Below are positions 1 to 6,667 of a stretch of DNA of 6,831 nt, piece after piece (position 1 is the stretch's first letter; the number at the start of each line of letters is the position of its first letter). The notes under the pieces were generated by a model that was not told where the DNA came from, searched no databases, and saw nothing but the letters and a program-made list of their open reading frames with translations. The DNA is taken from positions 1 to 6,831 of the forward strand of contig JADFZC010000136.1 of NCBI GenBank assembly GCA_015232735.1, given 5' to 3'. The DNA is from Oligoflexales bacterium. GTDB lineage: Bacteria > Bdellovibrionota > Oligoflexia > Oligoflexales > Oligoflexaceae. A program made the position numbers and the translations under genes.

Positions 1-467
1 AATGACTGGTCATAAAACATGTCACCGGCCAAAAGGATATCCGACTCAAGATGCTCATTGCCAATGATGTTCTCCCCGGAAGTTTCAATATCCACGAGAT
101 TCGCTCCAGCGTTTATCCTGACTGATTCCAGGGCCCACGGGTCAATATCATAAGCAATAACCGAAAGCGCCCCTGCTTTTTTTGCCGCAATCGCCTGAAC
201 GCCGCATCCGGTGCCAAAGTCTATGACCTGTTTTCCGGCGAAAAGATGGGGGTGATCGAGAATATAACGCGAAAGCGCCTGGCCCCCGGCCCAGCAGAAC
301 CCCCAATAGGGATCTGGAATTCCAAGCCTTGAAAGCTCGGTCTCCCCGGCAGTCCAAAGAGGGCATTCATCTGTGATCAGATAAATGGACAATTCGGGAC
401 ACAGATAGGGACTGATTTTCCTCGTATGTTCAAAAATGATTTTCTTTCTGTATTCAGTTTCATTCAT
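1..467 (-). CDS. ETFB lysine methyltransferase-like class I SAM methyltransferase (METTL20-type), 3' end cut by window edge
   Basis: The frame starts at the ATG at 467-465 and stays open through 155 codons to position 1, so the C-terminus lies outside the window. Visible motifs are PYWGFCWAGGQALSRYIL (residues 53-70), a SAM-binding motif I VIDFGTGCGV (81-90), an acidic post-strand motif YDIDP (106-110) and LLAGDMFYD (145-153). The spaced GGQALSRYxLD, G-GCG and GDMFYD signatures are those I recall for human METTL20/ETFBKMT and its bacterial homologues, which trimethylate lysines of the electron-transfer flavoprotein beta subunit and dampen electron transfer from acyl-CoA dehydrogenases. Family members are about 220-260 residues, so roughly a third is missing here. 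No signal peptide or membrane segment is seen, so it should be cytosolic. The start is 17 bp after the kinase stop, with no strong Shine-Dalgarno, which suggests translational coupling. The methyltransferase fold is near certain. The ETFB substrate is inferred from motif resemblance; a ribosomal-protein methyltransferase is the main alternative. Confidence 0.82.
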   Translation of the reverse strand, partial: MNETEYRKKIIFEHTRKISPYLCPELSIYLITDECPLWTAGETELSRLGIPDPYWGFCWAGGQALSRYILDHPHLFAGKQVIDFGTGCGVQAIAAKKAGALSVIAYDIDPWALESVRINAGANLVDIETSGENIIGNEHLESDILLAGDMFYDQS

Positions 468-484
468 TTTTTGTTGGGCCGCTT

Positions 485-1582
485 CTAACCGTTCGGTATT
501 GAAAAATAAAAGCAGCTGCCGCTGCCGGGATTGCTTTCGACCCACATTTTCCCGCCGTGAAGCTCGACGAGCCTTTTGCTTATCGCAAGCCCCAGTCCAA
601 GCCCGCTTGACGAACATACGGGCTGGTCACTTCCGACTTGCTCGAAGTAATCGAAAATCCGCGCCAGATGTTTCTCCTCAATCCCGATTCCATTGTCCGA
701 TACCCTGAACGTTGTTCCCTGCGTCGACTGCCCTGCCAAGATATCCACCATGCCCCTTTCGGGAGTGAATTTGATGGCGTTTGAAATCAGATTTGAAATC
801 ACCTGCGTTATCCGTTTCTCATCGGCATATATGGTGAGTCCGGGTTCGATTTGCTGACTTATGAACGTGCCTTTGATGTCATGGGCTATGGAATGCAGCC
901 TTATGCAGCCGGAAACCATTTCAGCGACATCGACATCCGTTTTATGAAGTTTCATCTTGTCATATTCTATCGAGGATATTGCCAAAAGGTCGTCGACCAT
1001 GCTCAAAAGGTGCCTTGCCGATTTTGAAATTTGACTGACGAATCCGCTTTGCTGCTCGGTCAGACTGTCGAATCCCTCCATTTGAAGAAGGTCTGAAAAA
1101 CCGATTACGGCATTGAGGGGGGTTCTGAGTTCATGGCTTACGCTGGCTATGAACCTTGATTTGGCCTGACTTGCCTCTTCGGCTTTTTTCCTTGAAAGGA
1201 TAAGATGACTTTCCAGTTCCCTTTGATCCGTAATATCCCTCAGCGCACCCACGTAACGTGTGACCGTGCCCTTTTCATCCCTTATAAGCTGCCCCTTTTC
1301 AAGGATGATGTGATAGGGTCCCTGATTGCTTCTGAAACGGTATTCGTGTGACCATAAGAGGGAGGAGTCATCGTTCTTGGTATTAATAAAACTGGCTATA
1401 ACGGTGTCTCTGTCTTCGGGGTGGACATTTTCGATCCACCATCTGCGGTTTGTTCTGATGTCGCTGCGGGAAAAGCCCAGAAAGCCGTTTTTTCCCTCGT
1501 AACGCCAGATCTTCTCGTCCACGATATTCCAATCGACAAGACAATCATTTGTAACCATTGCTAAAATTTCAAATCTGTCCAT
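485..1582 (-). CDS. PAS domain sensor histidine kinase, soluble, no receiver domain
   Basis: A 365-residue protein. An N-terminal PAS_3-like sensor domain covers roughly residues 12-117 (WWIENVHPEDRD at 48-59, ending in RDITDQRELE at 115-124). A short helical linker leads to a HisKA dimerisation domain with phosphoacceptor His150 in SVSHELRTPLN. An HATPase_c domain follows, with N-box QVISNLISNAIKF (260-272), G1 box DNGIGI (296-301), F-box FDYFEQ (310-315) and G2 box GLGLGLA (327-333). All catalytic boxes are intact, so it should autophosphorylate and pass phosphate to a response regulator; none is encoded in the window. There is no transmembrane segment, so the signal is probably cytosolic (redox, ligand or protein partner). 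An in-frame TAG three codons upstream fixes ATG 1582 as the earliest start, although the nearest SD-like GGGAG lies unusually far upstream (about 18 nt). It follows thrC by 81 bp with no hairpin-plus-T-tract terminator between them. The ligand and regulon cannot be told from sequence. Confidence 0.93.
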   Translation of the reverse strand: MDRFEILAMVTNDCLVDWNIVDEKIWRYEGKNGFLGFSRSDIRTNRRWWIENVHPEDRDTVIASFINTKNDDSSLLWSHEYRFRSNQGPYHIILEKGQLIRDEKGTVTRYVGALRDITDQRELESHLILSRKKAEEASQAKSRFIASVSHELRTPLNAVIGFSDLLQMEGFDSLTEQQSGFVSQISKSARHLLSMVDDLLAISSIEYDKMKLHKTDVDVAEMVSGCIRLHSIAHDIKGTFISQQIEPGLTIYADEKRITQVISNLISNAIKFTPERGMVDILAGQSTQGTTFRVSDNGIGIEEKHLARIFDYFEQVGSDQPVCSSSGLGLGLAISKRLVELHGGKMWVESNPGSGSCFYFSIPNG

Positions 1583-1663
1583 TTGAAGCTACTTAAAGTC
1601 TCCCGAAGATGGATTTTTGCCAGCTGGAAAGATGAGGGTAGCAGAACTAATTGACTTTGACAT

Positions 1664-2920
1664 CTATATTTTGCCAAGAAAATCCCCGACGGCATCCATT
1701 GTGGCATCGATCTCCCTGATTTCATTTGTTGAAGTGGAGAGTATTGTGTCGGGGTCCTTGAGGATATGGCCGGTAAGGATGCAGACGACCCTGTCGCTTT
1801 TCCTTATAACACCTTGAGCCCTGAGCTTCCTTGCGCCTGCCAGACTGCACGCGCTCGCGGGTTCGCATCCTATTCCTACGCGATCTATGGCGCTTTTTGC
1901 TTCAAGTATCTCCGAATCGGCCACCTCGGACACGACCCCGCCCAGTTCCGTGATGACCCTTCTTGCTTTATCGAAATTTACGGGATTTCCAATCCTTATT
2001 GCCGTGGCTATCGTCTCGGCTTTCACATTATACGGCTTTTTGAAACCGTCCGCGAAACTCTGGTAAAAAGGATTCGCACCGCTTGCCTGGATCGTGGCGA
2101 TCCTTGGAAGTCTTTTTATCCATCCGGCGTTGTACGCCTCGATGAGCGCCTTTCCGAAAGCGCTTGTGTTGCCAAGGTTTCCCCCCGGAACCACAACCCA
2201 GTCGGGCGTATTCCAGCCTAGATCCTGCAGCATTTCCCACATGATCGTCTTCTGCCCTTCAAGGCGGAACGGGTTTAGCGAATTGACCATGTAAATCCCG
2301 AACTTGTCCTTGGCCTCGTTGACCATGCGCATGGCATCGTCGAAGTCGCCCCTGATCCCCAGACATCTGGCTCCATAGCCGATCGCCTGGGCGACTTTAC
2401 CGAGAGCAACTTTTCCGTTTGGAAGGAATACGATTGCCTCGAGTCCCGCACCTGCCGCGTAAGCTGCAAGCGATGCGCTGGTATTTCCGGTGGATGCGCA
2501 GGCCAGGAGCTTTTTCCCGAGAATCTTCGCCTGGGTGACGGCCGCCGACATCCCTCGGTCCTTGAATGAACCCGTCGGATTTTCACCTTCATGCTTGAAA
2601 TGGATTTCGTCCACCCCGGCAAAGTCCGACAGCCTGGATCTATGATAAAGGCGTGTTGCCCCTTCGGGATGGGTGACGATGTCATTTTCCCCGGCGCCTG
2701 TCAGCGCCTCCCTGAACCGCCATACACCGCTTCGGTCAATCGTTTTAAGGCTTGAAAGCCGGTCGTCAAACAGCCTTGTCGAAATTTTTTTCAGTTTGGA
2801 GATGTTGTGTCTTATTTCGATGAGACCGCCGCAATCGCACTTGTAGCGGACTTCGTCGATGTGATAATCCTGGCGGCAGGATATGCATGAGAGAGCAACT
2901 TCATTTTCGTGATTGTTCAT
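1664..2920 (-). CDS. thrC: Threonine synthase (PLP-dependent, zinc-ribbon N-terminus)
   Basis: A 418-residue enzyme that converts O-phospho-L-homoserine and water to L-threonine and phosphate, the last step of the pathway. The N-terminus has a CxxC...CxC cluster (Cys12, Cys15, Cys28, Cys30), a zinc-ribbon-like module found in the Bacillus/archaeal-style threonine synthases and absent from the E. coli type. The PLP lysine is Lys120 in ENPTGSFKDRGM (113-124). The substrate/PLP loop STGNTSAS is at 143-150, the glycine-rich cofactor-phosphate loop PGGNLGNTSAFGKA at 245-258, and a conserved GCEPASACSLAG at 351-362. Length is normal for this subfamily and the frame is intact. Its ATG overlaps the thrB TGA by four bases (ATGA), with AAGG (2926-2929) five bases upstream as the ribosome binding site, so translation is probably coupled to thrB. 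The related fold-type II enzymes threonine dehydratase and cysteate synthase are less likely, given the position after thrA and thrB. Confidence 0.96.
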   Translation of the reverse strand: MNNHENEVALSCISCRQDYHIDEVRYKCDCGGLIEIRHNISKLKKISTRLFDDRLSSLKTIDRSGVWRFREALTGAGENDIVTHPEGATRLYHRSRLSDFAGVDEIHFKHEGENPTGSFKDRGMSAAVTQAKILGKKLLACASTGNTSASLAAYAAGAGLEAIVFLPNGKVALGKVAQAIGYGARCLGIRGDFDDAMRMVNEAKDKFGIYMVNSLNPFRLEGQKTIMWEMLQDLGWNTPDWVVVPGGNLGNTSAFGKALIEAYNAGWIKRLPRIATIQASGANPFYQSFADGFKKPYNVKAETIATAIRIGNPVNFDKARRVITELGGVVSEVADSEILEAKSAIDRVGIGCEPASACSLAGARKLRAQGVIRKSDRVVCILTGHILKDPDTILSTSTNEIREIDATMDAVGDFLGKI

Positions 2921-3831
2921 AGCAGCCTTGCCCCCGTCTTTGAGATAAGGCCGATATGCGTTCTGGCCTTGCCCTTGTAAACGCCCAGCATGGCTTCGGC
3001 AACCTCGCTTGCGATCTGCCTGCTTTCGCTAAGCGCAAATATTGTCGGACCGGCACCGCTTATCGACGAGCCGAGCGCCCCGCTGTCGAGAGCAGCCTTT
3101 TTCAAGTCATGAAATTGTGGTATCAAAGGTGCCCTTCTCGGTTCCGCAAAATGGTCGTTGAGGGCCACCCTCAGTATCTCCTCGTTGCCTTCGGTGAAAC
3201 CAAGTATCAGACTTGCCGAGTTTGCAAGCTGTTTGACAAATGTGGCTCTGTCAACCATATCCGGAAGAACGCTTCTGGCCTCCTTTGTGGAAAGTTTGAA
3301 ATCGGAGATGAAAAGGGTAAGCCACCATTCCCTGTTCAGGGGCACGCTCAGTATGTTTGTCGGTTTGGTGGATTGCACAATGGTCACTCCACCGTTATAG
3401 CATGGCGCGATATTATCGAGGTGGCGCCCTGAGACTGCGCCCTCGCCCTCAAGCGCGGCCTGAAGTATGAGGTCGGTGTTCTCGAATTCGCCTCCGAAGT
3501 ACGCCGCGGCCATTGCTCCGGCCAGCGATGATGCGGCGCTGCTTCCGAGTCCGCCGGAACAGGGAAGATGGCGCTCAATCTCGACTTTGAGATTTATGTT
3601 TTTGTTTGTCGCGGCAAAGAAAGCCGAAGCGGCTATCGTAACCGTGTTTTTTGCCGGATCAAGGGGTACGGATGATGCATCGGTTCCCCTGACGTCTGTG
3701 ATCTCCGTTTTCCCATCCGTCTTTGAAACGGTGACCGTATCTCCAAGCCCGTCCACGCACAATCCTATCACGTCGAAACCAGGTCCGACGTTTCCAATTG
3801 TGGCTGGTGCGAAAATCCTGATTTTTTCCAT
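2917..3831 (-). CDS. thrB: Homoserine kinase (GHMP family)
   Basis: A 304-residue cytosolic kinase that phosphorylates L-homoserine with ATP to O-phosphohomoserine. All three GHMP signatures are visible: motif 1 FAPATIGNVGPGFDVIG (7-23), the ATP phosphate-binding motif 2 PCSGGLGSSAAS (90-101), and the C-terminal motif 3 GSSISGAGPTIFAL (254-267). The segment GEGAVSGRHLDNIAP (129-143) matches the substrate-side region that carries the catalytic glutamate in E. coli ThrB (probably Glu130 here). Length matches the family norm of about 300 residues. The ATG at 3831 has a good Shine-Dalgarno, AAAGG at 3839-3843, seven bases upstream. The gap to thrA is 44 bp, A/T-rich and free of terminator-like dyads. 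The stop codon overlaps the thrC start by four bases. Other GHMP kinases (mevalonate, galactose, IspE) are excluded by the N-terminal motif and the operon setting. Confidence 0.96.
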   Translation of the reverse strand: MEKIRIFAPATIGNVGPGFDVIGLCVDGLGDTVTVSKTDGKTEITDVRGTDASSVPLDPAKNTVTIAASAFFAATNKNINLKVEIERHLPCSGGLGSSAASSLAGAMAAAYFGGEFENTDLILQAALEGEGAVSGRHLDNIAPCYNGGVTIVQSTKPTNILSVPLNREWWLTLFISDFKLSTKEARSVLPDMVDRATFVKQLANSASLILGFTEGNEEILRVALNDHFAEPRRAPLIPQFHDLKKAALDSGALGSSISGAGPTIFALSESRQIASEVAEAMLGVYKGKARTHIGLISKTGARLL

Positions 3832-3838
3832 AAGATGA

Positions 3839-3843
3839 CCTTT
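3839..3843 (-). promoter_or_regulatory. Ribosome binding site of thrB
   Basis: AAAGG on the minus strand, seven bases before the thrB ATG at 3831. It supports that start and shows that thrB can be translated independently of thrA, in contrast to thrC, which overlaps thrB. Confidence 0.7.
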
Positions 3844-3875
3844 ACTTTTTATTTGTAAATTTAATCTGTTATATA

Positions 3876-6419
3876 TTATCCCCTATCGTAGGAGGTGGCA
3901 ATCGCTATGATATCGTTGAGAACCCCTGCGGCCGTTACTCCGGCCCCCGCTCCCGGTCCGGTTACGACGAGGGGATTTTTGTCGTATCTGCGCGTCCGCA
4001 CGATCACCTGGTTGTCGGTTCCCCTGAGGCCGCCGAACGGTGATTCCCTTGTAACGGCCTCAAGTTTCACGGATACCTCCTCTGCACTTATCCTGGCCAC
4101 GTACCTTAGCACCTTGCCCTGAAGTGACGCCTCCCTCACCTTTTCTTTCAGATCCTCATCCAGCCTTTTCAGGTTGTCGATGAAGGCCCTTGGATCTTCG
4201 CTGTCGACATCCCTGGTGAAGAGCGGCTCAAGGTGGACATCGCACATATTTATCCTATAACCTATCGCTCTTGCAAGTATAAGAGTCTTTCTTGCCACGT
4301 CCGCCCCGGATAGGTCCTCGCGAGGGTCGGGCTCCGTGTAACCCTGATTGAACGCCTCTCTTACCGCATCCGAGAATGACTTGCCGTCTTCCATTTCAGT
4401 CATGATAAAACCGATCGTTCCGGAAAGGCACCCGAGTATGGTCTCGATGACATCTCCCGCCGCCTGGAGTTTTGCTATCGTGTCCAGAATCGGGAGTCCG
4501 GCTCCCACCGTGGCCTCGTAGCGGAACATCAATTTTTTCCGGCGCACGATTTTCTGAATTTCCTCGTATTCCTCGTAATCACAAACGAGTGTTTTTTTGT
4601 TTGCGACAACCACATGCATCCCTGACATGAGCGCATCCTTGATTATCGGGATGGAGTCGGATGCCGTAAGATCGACGAATATACCCTTTCCGAAGGGAAG
4701 TGACCACAGTTTTTGCGAAAGAATCCGCCTGTAGTCGCCGCTGGACGGCCCCGGAAGCGCAAGCAGGTGGCCGCCGTTCTCCTTGAGCGCTTTGAATCCC
4801 GTAAGCTCGGATTCGCTGAAACCCTCCTCTTTTACCAGTATTCCGGATGAATCGGCAATCCCGACAAGTCTCGTTTTAACCTGAATCTGGCTTTCAAAGT
4901 AGTCGCGCTGCTGGAGAAGCTGGCTGACCAGTGTGCGTCCGATCTGTCCCAGACCGAAGAGCGATATGCATACATCCTTGTTGTCCCTGACCGACAGCGG
5001 CCGCGTTTTTTCAAGCTTGAATTCGGCGTGGAGCGCCTTCAGCGCAGTGGGAACCTCCTTTGACTCGATGACAAAGGAGATGTTAAGCTCCGATGATCCC
5101 TGTGCTATGGCTATGATGTTCACATCCTCCCTTGCCACTGCCGTGAAGACCCGGGCCGCTGTGCCCCTTGTACCGCTCATGCCAAGTCCGACAACGGCGA
5201 CGACCGCCTTGCCGGGACTCATTTTTATGTCATCTATCAGGTGGTGTTCTATTTCAAAACGGAACTCGCCCCGAAGCGTTTCCTGCGCCGTCTTCGCCTG
5301 CGTCATCGGAACGACGAAGCATATGCTGGATTCGCTTGAGGACTGGCTGATTACCGATACTGAAATATCATGACGCGCGATTGCAGCAAAGGTTTTTGCA
5401 GCTATGCCGGGAACACCCATCATGCCGTTTCCCTCCACGGATATCATCGCCTGATCGGGAATGGCCGTAAGCGCTTTGACGGGATAGGAATCGATCGGAA
5501 TGTCCGAGCTTATGCGGGTGCCGGGATTTTCCGGTGCGAAGGTGTTTTTTATGGTGAGCGGGATTTGCTTGAATATCAAAGGTATGATCGATTTGGGATG
5601 AAGGATCTTAGCGCCGTAATATGCGAGTTCCGCCGCTTCCCTGTAGTGAAATTGCGGAACGATCCTTGCGTCGGGAACATACCTAGGATCTGCTGTCATC
5701 AGCCCGTCGACCTCCTTGTAGAGCGTCACGGACTCGGCATGGATGGCCTCGGCGATGATTGTGGCCGAATAGTCTGAACCGCCCCTGCCCAGGGTCACAA
5801 CTTCGCCGGATTCATCTTCCGCGATAAATCCGGGCATGACGACGACATCGCCCTTTTCAAGCCTCGGAAGAAGAACAGCCGCTGCGGCTTTTTCGCAAAG
5901 ATCGGATTCGGGGCTTGTCCCGTAAGGGCCGCCTGTCACCTTTATTATCTCCGTGGCGTCGACATAGTTTCCGGCGATGCCGTTTTCAGCGAGAATTTCC
6001 GCAAAAATAAGGGCCATCATCCTTTCGCCCCTCGCGACGCTCTTGGCGGTGGCCTTCAGCGTAAGTTCCCGCAATGTCGAGAGCCCCTGGCAGATCATTC
6101 GGAAATCCTCGCAGATCCTGCCGATTTCGGCCTTGAGCCTTTGAATTCTCTCCTGCGATTTCAGCAGGGTTTCTATCACGGCTTCATGCCTTCCTTTCAG
6201 TTTTTGAAATCCGTCGAGGCTCCGTTCAAGGTCGCCGCCGGCCGCGGTCCTGGCCATGGTGAGAAGGTGGTCGGTGATGCCGGACATGGCTGAGAGGATG
6301 ACCACAGTATGCATGTTGTGGGATTTTTTTACGATATTGAGGCACTTTTCTATCGTATTGCTGTTGTCCAGGGAACTTCCGCCGAATTTTATTACCTTGA
6401 AGGCACTTTGTCTCTGCAT
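3876..6419 (-). CDS. thrA: Bifunctional aspartokinase / homoserine dehydrogenase I
   Basis: A fused enzyme that catalyses the first and third steps of the aspartate pathway: L-aspartate to aspartyl-phosphate, and aspartate semialdehyde to homoserine. Residues here count from ATG 6506. The aspartokinase domain spans about 36-345, with KFGGSS (40-45), a SVARGERMM segment (156-164), TLGRGGSDYSA (238-248) and DGLMTADPR (267-275). Two ACT modules follow, with ISQSSSE (Gln388) and IAQGSSE (Gln469), matching the threonine-sensing glutamine motifs of plant AK-HSDH. The dehydrogenase domain (about 510-870) has nucleotide motif GLGQIGR (518-524), DLTAS (612-616), ANKK (635-638), GCLSGTIGFI (692-701) and the catalytic EPDPREDLSGADVARK (725-740). 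I chose ATG 6419 (residue 30, 847-aa product) because the kinase fold begins only six residues later and the 29 residues upstream are unlike any family member; E. coli ThrA is 820 residues. The long form from 6506 remains open and has no good ribosome binding site. Threonine feedback is inferred from the ACT motifs. Confidence 0.96.
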   Translation of the reverse strand: MQRQSAFKVIKFGGSSLDNSNTIEKCLNIVKKSHNMHTVVILSAMSGITDHLLTMARTAAGGDLERSLDGFQKLKGRHEAVIETLLKSQERIQRLKAEIGRICEDFRMICQGLSTLRELTLKATAKSVARGERMMALIFAEILAENGIAGNYVDATEIIKVTGGPYGTSPESDLCEKAAAAVLLPRLEKGDVVVMPGFIAEDESGEVVTLGRGGSDYSATIIAEAIHAESVTLYKEVDGLMTADPRYVPDARIVPQFHYREAAELAYYGAKILHPKSIIPLIFKQIPLTIKNTFAPENPGTRISSDIPIDSYPVKALTAIPDQAMISVEGNGMMGVPGIAAKTFAAIARHDISVSVISQSSSESSICFVVPMTQAKTAQETLRGEFRFEIEHHLIDDIKMSPGKAVVAVVGLGMSGTRGTAARVFTAVAREDVNIIAIAQGSSELNISFVIESKEVPTALKALHAEFKLEKTRPLSVRDNKDVCISLFGLGQIGRTLVSQLLQQRDYFESQIQVKTRLVGIADSSGILVKEEGFSESELTGFKALKENGGHLLALPGPSSGDYRRILSQKLWSLPFGKGIFVDLTASDSIPIIKDALMSGMHVVVANKKTLVCDYEEYEEIQKIVRRKKLMFRYEATVGAGLPILDTIAKLQAAGDVIETILGCLSGTIGFIMTEMEDGKSFSDAVREAFNQGYTEPDPREDLSGADVARKTLILARAIGYRINMCDVHLEPLFTRDVDSEDPRAFIDNLKRLDEDLKEKVREASLQGKVLRYVARISAEEVSVKLEAVTRESPFGGLRGTDNQVIVRTRRYDKNPLVVTGPGAGAGVTAAGVLNDIIAIATSYDRG

Positions 6420-6438
6420 TTTTCTTATTTCCGTTGAT

Positions 6439-6466
6439 AAAAAACATGATTGATGAGCAATATGTT
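6439..6466 (-). promoter_or_regulatory. A/U-rich hairpin with T run just before the thrA start (possible attenuator)
   Basis: On the minus strand AACATATTG (6466-6458) pairs with CAAT-C-ATGTT (6452-6443), giving nine base pairs with one bulged C and a five-base loop. The stem's 3' arm runs into a six-T tract (6444-6439). It ends 19 bases before the ATG at 6419. The hairpin-plus-T layout resembles an intrinsic terminator or attenuator, but the stem has only two G-C pairs and would be weak. If thrA really starts at 6506 this would be coding sequence and the dyad would be accidental. Confidence 0.3.
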
Positions 6467-6477
6467 GAAATATCAGG

Positions 6478-6504
6478 GGAGAACCAATTCCTGCTCCGTT
6501 CTCC
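6478..6504 (-). repeat. Seven-bp inverted repeat in the thrA leader
   Basis: GGAGAAC (6504-6498) and GTTCTCC (6484-6478) are perfect complements around a 13-base spacer. The left arm begins immediately after the AT of the upstream ATG candidate at 6506, so folding would occlude that start, or the dyad could be an operator. No T run follows. The role is unknown. Confidence 0.35.
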
Positions 6505-6512
6505 ATCGATTT

Positions 6513-6521
6513 ATTATCTCA
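6513..6521 (-). promoter_or_regulatory. Possible extended -10 promoter for the thr operon
   Basis: TGAGATAAT on the minus strand reads as an extended -10 (TG, one base, then GATAAT, five of six matches to TATAAT). No convincing -35 lies 15-18 bases upstream, which is tolerable for an extended -10. Transcription would begin near 6505, leaving a leader of roughly 85 bases before ATG 6419 and excluding the upstream ATG at 6506. It is predicted by eye only. Confidence 0.3.
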
Positions 6522-6548
6522 TCTTAGGGCATGAACCACTATAGGCAT
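6519..6548 (-). CDS. Putative nine-codon leader ORF (MPIVVHALR)
   Basis: ATG at 6548-6546, nine sense codons, TGA at 6521-6519. A good Shine-Dalgarno AGGA (6557-6554) sits five bases upstream, the best ribosome binding site in the leader. The peptide has one Ile and two Val codons but no Thr, so it lacks the Thr/Ile run of the enterobacterial thr leader peptide. It could couple ribosome transit to the adjacent hairpins or be chance. Its AGGA overlaps the outer helix of the 6556-6589 hairpin. Confidence 0.25.
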   Translation of the reverse strand: MPIVVHALR

Positions 6549-6555
6549 CTTTTTC

Positions 6556-6589
6556 CTGGTAAACCGGCCCTGAAGGACCGGGTGTCCAG
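6556..6589 (-). ncRNA. GC-rich leader hairpin 2
   Basis: On the minus strand CCGGTCC (6581-6575) pairs with GGGCCGG (6570-6564) around a TTCA tetraloop, with one G-U pair. An outer helix CTGG (6589-6586) with CCAG (6559-6556) closes a symmetric 4x4 internal loop. It begins one base after hairpin 1 ends. No T tract follows, so it is not a standard terminator. It may be a structured leader RNA element or a palindromic repeat unit; strand is assigned from the operon direction. Confidence 0.5.
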
Positions 6590-6616
6590 TCAGGAGAGGC
6601 TTTAAACCTCTCCTGA
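6590..6616 (-). ncRNA. Perfect 10-bp leader hairpin 1
   Basis: TCAGGAGAGG and CCTCTCCTGA are exact complements around a seven-base loop, the strongest dyad in the window. Directly abutting hairpin 2, it forms a two-stem array. The arm CCTCTCCTGA plus the following CTGG can alternatively pair in part with CCAGGA at 6559-6554, so the two folds compete. There is no T run on either side in the thrA direction. It could be a regulatory leader structure, a protein-binding palindrome or part of a dispersed repeat. Confidence 0.55.
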
Positions 6617-6642
6617 TTAAACAATAAACCACTGGCAACGCC

Positions 6643-6661
6643 CTGACTATTACCCACAAGT
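6643..6661 (+). repeat. Terminal inverted repeat of the IS element
   Basis: CTGACTATTACCCACAAGT. Compared with the Tn5/IS50 outside end CTGACTCTTATACACAAGT as I recall it, the first six and last seven bases are identical and the centre differs at a few positions. It starts six bases beyond the transposase stop codon, the usual arrangement for these compact elements. Confidence 0.75.
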
Positions 6662-6667
6662 TTATCC

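Larger units (their letters stand above)
6420..6642 (-). promoter_or_regulatory. thr operon leader between the IS end and thrA
   Basis: This 223-base region is the remaining upstream control region of the operon if thrA starts at 6419. From right to left it holds two abutting hairpins, a short ORF with a strong ribosome binding site, an extended -10 candidate, a seven-bp dyad and a weak hairpin with a T run. A near-direct repeat AGTGGTTYAT, each copy preceded by TGCC, occurs at 6624-6637 and 6531-6547 and brackets the hairpin pair. No classic Thr/Ile-rich attenuator peptide, T-box or other riboswitch consensus that I know is recognisable. Confidence 0.5.

Noticed and set aside
1583..1663. Terminator or kinase-specific promoter between thrC and the kinase gene
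   Set aside because: Only the 8-bp palindrome CCAGCTGG near 1620 is seen, with no stem plus T run and no paired -35/-10 that I can defend.
1766..2221. 151-codon plus-strand ORF antisense to thrC
   Set aside because: It lies wholly inside the well-supported thrC, its protein shows no recognisable motif, and no ribosome binding site stands out. Such frames are common opposite GC-biased genes.
2956..3432. 158-codon plus-strand ORF antisense to thrB
   Set aside because: It is entirely covered by thrB, whose three GHMP motifs are intact, and its product has no family features.
5370..5777. 135-codon plus-strand ORF antisense to the ThrA kinase domain
   Set aside because: A shadow of conserved thrA codons with no independent evidence.
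6590..6616. Intrinsic terminator for the transposase gene
   Set aside because: The perfect stem lacks a T tract in the transcription direction, so it does not fit a standard rho-independent terminator.
6420..6642. Classical E. coli-type thr attenuator
   Set aside because: There is no leader peptide rich in Thr and Ile codons, and neither strong hairpin is followed by a T run.
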